A stretch of 64,000 nt of DNA from Ilex aquifolium (taxonomy: Eukaryota > Streptophyta > Magnoliopsida > Aquifoliales > Aquifoliaceae): contig OX637409.1 of NCBI GenBank assembly GCA_951799425.1, forward strand, positions 14,516,960-14,580,959, given 5' to 3'. Of the stretch, positions 48,050-56,965 are shown piece by piece. The notes below the pieces were generated by a model. That model had not been told where the DNA came from, searched no databases, and saw only the letters and a list, made by a program, of their open reading frames with translations. The position numbers and the translations under genes are program-made. Numbering within the stretch: position 1 is the first letter of the stretch; the number at the start of each line of letters is the position of its first letter.

Positions 48050-48978
48050 CTTTGTTTCCTTTTTTTCGGGGTATTTATACCCGAAAAGGTAATGAGTGCC
48101 ACGAATTTTAGTCCCATTGCAACATTTAATATTCGGCCCTCTTACCCAAGCGTAATGAGTGTTTTCAACTCGAATCATCACGTTTTTAATGCTCGGGCGA
48201 TAAAGCGAGTGATCGGCTTCACGCCGAGCACTGACAGCTACCCCCGAGGGGTCAGAGCTTCTGTGGCCTACTCCCGGGTATTCAATGCTCGGGGGAACAG
48301 TTCCCCGAGGGATACCGAGACTATATACTCGACACCTCATATACTCGACACCTCACCATTAATGCCAGCTGATCATGACCTGTAGATTCGGGTCTCGAGG
48401 ATGCAGACGTCTCATTAATGACTGTCTAAGTCACTCACGTCGTCATAAATGTGTTGTCGTATCGCCATAAATGCGGGTATCAGATGGCATACTCGGCTCC
48501 TCCGAGCCATCTCTTCTCATCGCCACTACTCAGCGACTCCTAGCCTTCGTAATGGCTAAAACTTCACACGTGTCAGCCTGGGGATTACCGAGCCGCTTAG
48601 AGTCCCTCCAACTGCCCCCCCCCAAGCCTCCATTCTGCTTGTGGCGTGGGACAGGTGTCGCAAGCGGGTTGGAGGCTTGTCAGACACGCTTATCAGAACA
48701 GCGGCGGTTACTTGCACGTCTCACGCCGCCTTTTTCAAATGCACTAATGATGTTTTGCCCCTTCGATTCCCGCTCTCAGCAGTCTATAAATAGGAGAGGC
48801 CTTAGTTGAATAAGGACTTTTGCAATCCTGAATTTTTCTCTAGCAATCAAGCCCCCGAGCGTCATTCTCATCTCCTGAGCACTCCTCTCGAAGACCCCTC
48901 CTGTAAGTACCTCCCTTTCGTCGAGTCCATTTCTCTTTCCTTCTACATTTCTTCTGTATTTCCCTTTAGAACCCCTCA
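48050..48978 (+). promoter_or_regulatory. LTR/leader of a gypsy-like element, with TATA box
   Basis: The chromovirus similarity ends near 48030 and a GC-richer sequence begins, full of CCCGAG, GCTCGGG and CATTAATG words. TATAAATA at 48785-48792 lies about 190 bases before the ORF start at 48979. An inverted repeat TTTTCGGGGTAT/ATACCCGAAAA sits at 48063-48087. The left LTR boundary could not be fixed. Related words occur at 30650-30911. Confidence 0.5.
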
Positions 48979-51273
48979 ATGGTTAGACCTCGTGGAAGGG
49001 TTGAGGGAGCACCTGCTAGGGGTAGTCGTAGGAGAGTTGAGGGAACACCTGCCAAGGGTAATCGTAAGCCGAGGAAAACTAAAGTTAATGAGGACAATAT
49101 CGATGCCTTTAGAGCCAGATACCGAATCCCCGAGCGCGTTTTCACATTCCCTTTTGACCCCCCAATTTCATAGACATGACATAGGGAGTGTAGAAATGAT
49201 GCCTTTTTGGACCAAGGCTATCATGGAAGGGGGGGTGACCTTTCCTCTTCACCCCTTTTTACTGAGAATGCTGATGCAGTTGAGGTTGTTCCCCCTTCAG
49301 TGTGGTGCCAACTTCTTTAGGACAGTCATGGGTGTAGTCGCCCTCAACGCTCAGCTGGAAGTGAACTTAGGAGTAGACGAGATCTTGTTCTGTTATGACC
49401 TTAGGATAGTAGCCGGGGGCAGGTACTACCTCCAAGCCCGAGATACCTCTATGTACCTGGTCACCCATATGCCTGACTCGAACAAGGAGTACCGGGATGA
49501 CCTGATCATGCTCGGCGGAAGTTGGGAGAAAGGAGACGGACCCGAGTATGACGGGTTATACTGCCCTAAAGTGCCGAGGGATGAAGGTGTGCCTTTGACT
49601 ATTCTACATTTTGTTAAGCTTCCCAATCCTCCTTGGTAATAATGTCGGTTGTCTATCTTTGTAGAAGGATACCGACGTGACGCCGTTCAGCCTCTGAAGT
49701 CCCAAGTCAGATTTGAAGACTTACTGAAGGTGTGGTCCTCCAACCCGACCAACGAATACTCCCGAGCAGTACACGTCCTTCTCGGCTACCATCCATCTTA
49801 CAGCCGATTCTCCCAAGTCCCCCCGCCGTTCGATCCTCGGCGTTGTCAAGACCTTTCTTCATCAGAGGAAGAGAAGGAAAATCTTGAGGAGGACCCTGAC
49901 AGAGATTCCGAAGGGACCCCTTCTGAGCAGACCCTCATTCCCGAAGACATGTTCAACCCACCACCAATCACTGCTGCGTCGATGGAGGCTGCCGCAGCGG
50001 TGAGAAGAGCCAGACTCTCGGGGGCCGCCGGGCCATCGGTTACTGCTCCAATCATCCCCCCGCCAACTTCACCACGTCGACAACCGCCCCCGCGCCCTCA
50101 ACCTTCGGGGGAACCTGTTATCCCGCCGAGGAAGCATGCTTCAAACCGCCAAGTTCCCCCTCCGGCTGATCGGCAACAGGGGAGAAGGGTTCGGGACCCC
50201 GAGCCTTCTGAAGAGCGCCGTCAGAAGCGTCGCCACGATGCCCCGAGCCCCACCACCTCAACTAAATGGGTCACCCGGGCGGAGACCAGAAATGGATGTC
50301 CCGTCCTGGAGGCGGACTCCATTCTTCGATCCTCCGACGTTGCGTTCGCCGTTGCGAGGACTTTCCAGTTTGGGGCCGATATGGCGGTCTACCAAACTTA
50401 TGGGGATAATCGGATCCTCCTGAACACCGTGCAAAACAACATGGTGGTAAGTAAAGTTCGCTTCTCCCGTTAGTTCTTTCTTTGTGTTCGGCAATATCTA
50501 ACTCAGGTTTTTACCCACTTCAAGCCTGCCAACAGATGGGGGTCATCATCAACCGCTTTTTGCGAGTACAAACAGGCGGCGAAGGACGCCGAGAAGACCA
50601 TAACCGCCAAGGATGAGCACATCCGAGCGGTGGAGAGGACCCTGACCGACCAGACCAAGCATATCACCGAGCTCATCCGTCAACGCGACGCCGTTACCGC
50701 TGACTTGGAGAAGGTGCAGGCGGGCGAGGCGGCGGCCATAAAGAAAGTCGAAGAGTATGAGCTCCGGGTCTCGGCCAATGAGGTCAGGCTGCAAGACTCC
50801 GAGGGTATCATTAATGAGTTGACAGGCAAGGTCGACTCCCTGATTGCCGAGAAGGCCGGAGAGCAAGACAGGCTGCAGCAGGAGTGCCAAAGGGTGTGGC
50901 TGGTTGCTCAAGATCAGATGGTCCCCGCCTTCGAGGAAGCCAAACAGAAATCCTTCAAGGTTGGTTGGGATGCCGCCCTGCAGGCTGCTCAAATTGATGT
51001 CGGCTCGGCCTTGTTCCAAATGCATAGTAGTGCTGTCGGACCCTCCGAAAGTACTCTTCCCCAGGAGCAGGAGTAGCTTGGACTTGGTCAAGCAGGTTTG
51101 GCGGAAGGGACGGTTGGAACTGAGGGCCGAGATGAACCCATCACACTTAGTGATGGTTCTGATCACCCTTCGCCTCTTGACCTTCCTCCTCCTCCGAATC
51201 CCATCCTTACGGGGATGCCTGACACCGAGCTCGATGATATCTTGGGGGTCGTGGAGGACTCGGCGGCGGGGAG
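48979..51273 (+). pseudogene. Gag-like ORF of a gypsy-type element, interrupted by the Athila insertion
   Basis: From MVRPRGRVEG the frame has a basic arm, then the putative gypsy-type transposon domain (PF04195-like: NIDAFRARYRIPE, MEGGVTFPLHPF, MGVVALNAQLEVNLG, to about 49640). A Pro/Ser/acidic region (49650-50446) follows, then a probable intron with donor GTAAGT at 50447 and acceptor CAG at 50533-50535, and a long coiled coil (50560-51075, with KVEEYELRVSANEVRLQDSE). Frame breaks are an apparent extra C in the run 49158-49163, the double stop TAATAA at 49638-49643, and a one-base shift near the G run 50538-50542. The C-terminus is cut at 51273, where the Athila LTR begins and supplies the stop codon. 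No protease or RT belongs to it in the window, so it looks non-autonomous. Confidence 0.7.
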
Positions 51274-52956
51274 TGATTGAGCAAAAACAATCCTATTCCT
51301 AACCCTTTAACTACTATCCTTCAAATGATGCAATGTATGAGCGGAAGGAAGGATTTCTCCCCCTTTGGGATAGTGTGAAAAGAAAGGGCAATAGGAAAGG
51401 GAAATGGGATGATGTAGATATGGAATGTGTATGCACAAAAATGCTCCCCAATCGCAAGGAGACTTTCGTGAGTTGTGTTTTACTTGGAAAGTATTCCAAG
51501 GTCGATTCCACAGGGAAGGAAGTGAGCAAATGTGAAAGTGATTTAGTGCAAAAGAAAGTGTAAAATTCTTGTTGTTGGAAATTGTTTGGTGAAGTGTGTT
51601 TTGGTGAACTTAGAATGAGAGAACGAACGTTGGCAATTCCAAGAGGTCCCTCCAATAGGTATACTATCTCAACTCAAATCACTCCTCCGATTGAGCAAGA
51701 ATGAACGGTTGATTCACGGAAAGCCGAGGATGATGTTGGTGAATGCCTAAGCATAAACCGTGACTAGGCCTACGGTTTATCAAAGATTCACCAAATCATC
51801 CACCTTCAATCCGGTCAAACCGAACCATGAGACTCTAAAGGGAGGGTGTAGAGAGAGTTGAAATGGTATACCCAAATGAGGATTTCCCTTGGTCTTGCCA
51901 ACAAAAAGTGTTTAGCTATTCATACTTGGAATGGAAATAACTATGTAATAAAAGTGCATTGCAATTCTATGAACTTCTAAAACTACAAAGTACAATAATT
52001 CATAAGCTACAAGAAAATGCAATTAAAACCATTACATAGTTGTGAAAATGAAGAACTTTCATTCATTAATGGTAGAAAGTGGAAGAGAACATTAAACTAG
52101 TGTAAAGCATGAAATGACTTACATTAATGGCATTAAAAGAAGTTCTAAAGAGTCTTAGAGAAGAATGCAAGACAATGTACTGGAAAAATAAGTGAAAATT
52201 ACAACTTTCTCTCTCTAGAATCTACTATTCATTGTCTTCCTCGCCAGAGCTTCTCTCTCTAAAACTATCTAATGTAATAATGAAATCCTCCCTTGCAGGA
52301 GACTCTTCCTTTTCCACAAACGTGCCTGCAGAGAGAAATGGGTCTACAGATGTGATATTCTTCATAGGGATGCAGCAGCCAGGGAAAGACAGGGGGTGGC
52401 AGAGCATGTCTGCACACCCAGCACATCCCATCCTCCCTCTTCATTCAATGCCTACACTCCACAAGTCTAGAGGGGAGTGTGAATCATGATGAACAGTAAG
52501 GTGGGCGTGTCAGAGAAAAGCATGGAGGGGTCCACAAAACAGCTGAGCAGATCTGCAGAATTTGAGCACTTCAGGAAATCAGTACCGGTACTGGGTACCG
52601 GTACCATTTGGTACCGGTACCGAGTACCGGTACTGCGATTCCAGTAGGTTTTCAGTACCGGTACTGGGTACCGGTACCATTTGGTACCGGTACCAAGTAC
52701 CGGTACTGTTATGCATCCTTTTCTGAATTTCTTGATTTCTTTGCTCCCGATCTATCCTCAAACTATCATTTCAACTCCTTTCATCTCAAGTGGTATGGGA
52801 GGGTCTTTAAAGGCCACATTTAGCTTCATTCCACTACAAAACAACAAATTGATGTTAAGACTTCAATCGTCATAACTTAGACAATTTAAAGCTCAAAAGT
52901 AAGTGAAATGAGTTGATTAGCATCTTAAAAATATACAAAGTTGTGTGCTAATCACA
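51274..52956 (-). repeat. 3' LTR of the Athila-type element
   Basis: Complete, 1683 bp. In element orientation it begins TGTGATTAGCAC (after the polypurine tract) and ends GCTCAATCA, i.e. TG...CA. Its outer 1044 bp match 62957-64000 with six substitutions. The U3 part (element orientation) carries an array of eight 12-bp palindromes at 52581-52707. The 76- and 113-codon frames near 51314-51655 occur identically in both LTRs and have no known role. Confidence 0.92.
52581..52707. repeat. Array of eight perfect 12-bp palindromes in the LTR
   Basis: Two quartets, each in the order AGTACCGGTACT, GGTACCGGTACC, GGTACCGGTACC, AGTACCGGTACT, are separated by 19 bases beginning GCGATTCCAGTAGG. Positions are 52581-52592, 52594-52605, 52610-52621, 52623-52634 and 52654-52665, 52667-52678, 52683-52694, 52696-52707. 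Every unit has the core GTACCGGTAC. Within each quartet the outer units flank two inner units joined by ATTT, so each quartet is nearly symmetric about its centre. Open frames here read VPVPSTGT-like peptides but are side effects. Confidence 0.95.
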
Positions 52957-52966
52957 CCCCCCAACT
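52957..52966 (-). other. Polypurine tract next to the 3' LTR
   Basis: On the minus strand AGTTGGGGGG lies immediately before TGTGATTAGC, the LTR start. This is the expected site for plus-strand priming, and it fixes the inner LTR border at 52956. Confidence 0.85.
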
Positions 52967-53272
52967 TAAGTTTTGCTAGTCCCTTAGCAAAATGTTCATT
53001 TCCCAGCACAACCAAAGCAACCATAAATCACACAATCAATCAATTTAAACAACCATTCAGTCAAATGAAAAGTAGAAATCCAAATGCAATTGACAACATA
53101 AACAATGAGCAAAAAGGAACAACTGTGGATTCATAAATTGTGAACAAAGTTGGAGTACAAAACGGAGTAGGACATTGAAAAGAACAATCAAAAGAAAAAC
53201 CTAATCTCCCCTCCTCAACTTCACCTAAACCCAAAACAAAAAGAAACAAAGCACAGAAATCCCAAACACAAA

Positions 53273-54469
53273 CTACTCTCCATCGCTCTCATCATCACCC
53301 TCAAATTCATCCCCCTCCTCATCTTCTTCATCATCATCAGCCTCAGAATCTTCCTCCTCCACATCCATTCTGGAGGTTGAAGGAGCAGCCGGAACTTCTG
53401 GGACAGCTTTCTCAGGAAATGTGTGTACATACATCTCCTTCAACATTGTTGCCATTTCCTGGACTGAGGTCTTAATTTCATGCGCTGTCTTTTCCAGGGC
53501 ACCAAGTCTCTGATGGGTTGAGCGTTTCACAACAGGCTTGAATGGCATGGTGGGCACAGCAGGTGCAACATCCTCTTCAGAATCAGATTGAGCCCGATCC
53601 CCACGGCTCATGGCCTTCCTTTTCTGACTGCTGGCCCTGCCAATAGCTCCAAACTCAGGGGGGGTCAGTTTTTCCAGTCCATAGCCCTTAACCTTAGCAT
53701 GGTCACAAAGTCGGGTGACCAAGCTTCCGTATGGTAGATTGGCCATCGGTTTCTCAGTGGTGGCAAAGTCCTTCATCACATCCCAAATGATAAGGGCAAA
53801 ATCCATTGTTTTGCCCGACACAACGGTATCCAGAAGGTTCAACTTTTCCACATTAGGCTTCTTCTCTGCGAATTTTGGGTAAAGATTATAGTGAAGGAGT
53901 TTGTTAAGAATCCCATAAACATGCTTCAACCCCCCACTCTGAAAGGTTCCCCTGAACGTAGCAGGATCCTCATACATCAACTCGACAAGCTCCTCCTTGG
54001 TCTTCGGCTTACCCATTTTGCGAGGATAAACGGGTGGTCTGGATGGGGGTCTCTGGTAATCCCCAAGGCATGTGGCTATGACATCAGGGGTCACCACAAT
54101 AATCTTACCCCTGACATTTGCTCTCAACACTCCCTCATCATCATCCTCAATGAAATTTAGTGAACGGTAAAACTCCCTCACCAAAGCCAAATTATATCCC
54201 ATAACCTCCTTAAACCAGAAATGCATCCCATGCCCCTCAATGATTTTCACAGCAGGATGAATGGGGGAAAGGGAAGGCCTATCCAAAAAACGTTCACAGG
54301 TCACATTCTTACCGTCAATCAACTGGCGTCGAGCATCCCTCTTGGCCTTCTTTCTCTGCTTCTCAAGGTCCCCACTCGAGCCTTCTCCACTTCTTTTGCG
54401 GCTGGCAGAACCCATGGCAGGAGGAGAACTGGGCTCTGGTCCTGATCCGACCATCTTGGTGCGAGGCAT
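53273..54469 (-). CDS. Element-encoded 398-residue protein in the env position (putative plant transposon protein domain)
   Basis: An intact frame from ATG 54469. It has a basic nuclear-signal-like stretch (RKRSGEGSSGDLEKQRKKAK, residues about 24-43), then a globular region with FWFKEVMGYNLALVREFYRS, RGKIIVVTPDVIATCLGDY and GGLKHVYGILNKLLHYNLYP. This pattern is the putative plant transposon protein domain (PF20167-like) often encoded near the 3' end of Athila-type elements. A short helical segment (about residues 325-350) and a strongly acidic Asp/Glu tail (about 362-398) follow. No signal peptide or membrane helix is visible, so it is not a typical envelope protein despite its place between pol and LTR. 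An 86-bp imperfect tandem duplication (about 54596-54767) and a palindrome array lie just upstream. Function unknown. Confidence 0.75.
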   Translation of the reverse strand: MPRTKMVGSGPEPSSPPAMGSASRKRSGEGSSGDLEKQRKKAKRDARRQLIDGKNVTCERFLDRPSLSPIHPAVKIIEGHGMHFWFKEVMGYNLALVREFYRSLNFIEDDDEGVLRANVRGKIIVVTPDVIATCLGDYQRPPSRPPVYPRKMGKPKTKEELVELMYEDPATFRGTFQSGGLKHVYGILNKLLHYNLYPKFAEKKPNVEKLNLLDTVVSGKTMDFALIIWDVMKDFATTEKPMANLPYGSLVTRLCDHAKVKGYGLEKLTPPEFGAIGRASSQKRKAMSRGDRAQSDSEEDVAPAVPTMPFKPVVKRSTHQRLGALEKTAHEIKTSVQEMATMLKEMYVHTFPEKAVPEVPAAPSTSRMDVEEEDSEADDDEEDEEGDEFEGDDESDGE

Positions 54470-54811
54470 TGTGTAATGAATGGAGAGAATAGGAGGAACT
54501 TGAGATTCGGCTATAAGGGTAGGGTAAAATGGAGGAGAACTTGTGGAAAATAATCTAGCTCAAGGGAATTTTATAGACTGAGGGGGAAGAAAAAAGGTTC
54601 TTGACCCTTGGAGTGCCGTCGGGTAGGGGGGAAGAAGGAAGGGGAGGAGTAAATGGGGAGAGTGAAGAGGGAGAGAGAAAGGGTTCTTGACCCTTGGAGT
54701 GCCATCGGGTAAGGGGGGAGTAGGTAGGGAAGGAGTAAATGAGGGAAATGAAAGGTTGAATTTATGTTTTGAAATTAAAAGCCCTAATTTTTTTTTTTTC
54801 GTCAGGCAGAC

Positions 54812-54909
54812 GGTACCGGTACTCGGTACCGGTACCATTTGGTACCGGTACTGGGTACCGGTACTGCGATTCCAGTAGGTTTTTGGTACCGGTACTGGGT
54901 ACCGGTACT
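54812..54909. repeat. Second array of GTACCGGTAC palindromes, internal region
   Basis: Six units with core GTACCGGTAC: 54812-54823, 54825-54836, 54841-54852, 54854-54865, then a spacer beginning GCGATTCCAGTAGG, then 54885-54896 and 54898-54909. One (54825-54836) is the perfect palindrome GGTACCGGTACC; the others read GGTACCGGTACT. The spacer and unit order match the LTR array in the same orientation, so one array was copied from the other. It lies about 340 bp before the start of the 398-codon ORF in element orientation. Confidence 0.93.
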
Positions 54910-56726
54910 GTTCTGCTTTGTCCGCCAAACTACTCCTGCTGAAACATTCCTTCAATCAAAATCACCTTAGGCCCTTCCTAGACACTTCATCACATTACTT
55001 CTAACTCCAACTCCATTCGAAAAGATATATTCCAATTATAACCCACAACTCGAACCATCATGCTCACTTTATGATTGAAATTGCAAGGTGATTTAAACCT
55101 ATGAACATTCATCATACAAAAATTCAAATTCTGTTCTCAACTATCAAAATGAGCACTCAAAATAAACATCATAAGGTTCAGAATCAATTCATTCCTAAAA
55201 TATGTCAATATCAATAACTTGAGAAATATTCCCTCATTCTTGTAAGCATGGAGCTTTTTAACAAATTTCTTAATTGAACGAACTAGATGCACATGAGCAA
55301 AACCATAGTCCCCAATGCTAGTCAGAAGTATGCACCTACCAATTAATTTTCAACTCGTGTGCATGTGAATTTAAACAAGTAATTTGGGCATTTACGAAAC
55401 AGAATTCACATTCGACAGGCTAGACAAACTCAGTTTCAATGCAAAACTCACCAAGGGACACTCTTAAGCAATAACTGCACTCACGTTATACTGGTATGCA
55501 CTCCATGTGTACATGTGATATGGAATCTTGTGTTCAAAACAAAGTGCTCACATGTAATCCAAAAATGAAGTTCATATATGAAAATGAGGCAACCTTGGCA
55601 TAGTCTCATGAATGGAATATTAGTGCATTAGGTAGTAAGACTAAACTTATCATTTCTTTAACAAATATGCCTCTCCCATGCTTCTCTAGATCACTTAGGG
55701 CTTTAAGGGTTGTAACGGGGCCTTGGGGTGATATCTAGGTAAAAGAAATGAAGGAAAAAGGACAACAAAGAGGGTTGTTCCGAGTGAGAGACTTTAATGT
55801 TGGAAAAACACTTCCTTTTCATGGGATTTTGATTTTCTCACCATCACCACACCCCTTGTTTATTTTCTTAATTCTTCTTAACATCTTCCTTTTCTTTTGA
55901 TCACTATTTATTCTTTTCACCCCTTTTTCTCCTTTTCTTGGATTTTCATTCAACTCTTTGAGTTTCAAATCATTCATCCCTTTTGTTGGAGTTTCCACAC
56001 CACACTTCCTTCTCTTTTGCACTCACTCATATTCAGCTCTAGGAACAACCAAGGTGAGATAGATTTTTATCATTTTGCATTGGCTTGGTCAAATGTGTGG
56101 TATAGAAACGAATTTTAAAATGGGCTCAATCACGGCACTAGGGATAAAATTTTCTCAAGAAAAAGGGCTAAGGCTCAAAGTATTCAACAATGGCCTAAGA
56201 TCACTTCCAGGTCCACATGGGGAGAGCATTACATGATCAAGACAAATCAGTCTACTAACCAAATGCAACTAACCAAAGCAAGTATAATGAGACTATTGAA
56301 CAAACTTGATATCAAAAAAAAAATTTCTTTGAGTAAACGTAAGTTCCCTCCAAAAAGGTTTGGCACTAAAACTCTCATGGGTCCTTACTCATCTCCACTA
56401 CTTATGTCAAGCTTAAAACATGAATCCAACCCGTAAATCACTGAAATTACAAATTCATAAATCACATACAGATGAGTTCGAAAAATCAATACATATGTGA
56501 TACTTATGCATAGGATCCATTTCTATAGGAAGCTCATGTGCACAAGGTTCACAGCAACAATCAACATGTCATCCAGTTCATACTCACTTCATAAGGGAAT
56601 ACATATCAACTTAAAGGTATTTTTCATCAAAAATTTTCAAAATTTCTCACATATTTTGTACCAATGCAACACAAAATTGGAGTACACAAAAAAAAATCTG
56701 GTGCATCTAATAAGTGGTGCACCTCA
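54910..56726. other. Athila internal spacer between pol and the 3' ORF
   Basis: No coding frame of note on either strand. It is a non-coding spacer of the element; short frames at 55819-56118 and 56233-56436 have no motif. It is bounded on the pol side by the second polypurine-like tract. Confidence 0.5.
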
Positions 56727-56736
56727 CCCCCCAACT
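56727..56736 (-). other. Second polypurine-like tract after pol
   Basis: CCCCCCAACT on plus (AGTTGGGGGG on minus) is identical over ten bases to the tract at 52957-52966 and is likewise followed, in element orientation, by TG. It lies about 230 bases beyond the end of pol. Some plant and other retroelements carry an additional polypurine tract that primes a second plus strand; whether this one works is unknown. Confidence 0.6.
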
Positions 56737-56965
56737 AGAATCATGCAGTGTCCTCAATGCAACAAAAAGATAGCATATGCAATGAAAGACAATAAAAGAT
56801 GAGAAGGGTAAGAAAACACCTCGCATTCGAGCTTTTGACGAACACACCAAGATCTTGATTCAAAAGAAAACAAAGTTATATAGCAACAACAAGTAAGTGA
56901 CATGAAATAAAAACATGACATAATTAAAATAAAGGAAACTGTACATGCGAACAAAGGACCAATTG

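Noticed and set aside
51314..51655. 113-codon and 76-codon frames present in both LTR copies
   Set aside because: They recur only because the LTR is duplicated; no motif and no sign of coding constraint.
52581..52707. CRISPR-like array
   Set aside because: The palindromic units are 12 bp with 1-4 bp or 19 bp gaps, the two spacers of like kind are the same, and the host is a plant; none of this fits CRISPR.
52579..52823. Short frames with VPVPSTGT-like repeats
   Set aside because: By-products of the GTACCGGTAC palindrome array; the repeat is a DNA-level signal, not a protein.
53273..54469. Calling the 398-codon ORF an envelope gene
   Set aside because: It is in the env position but has no signal peptide, membrane helix or cysteine pattern of an envelope protein; its motifs match a plant transposon-protein domain.
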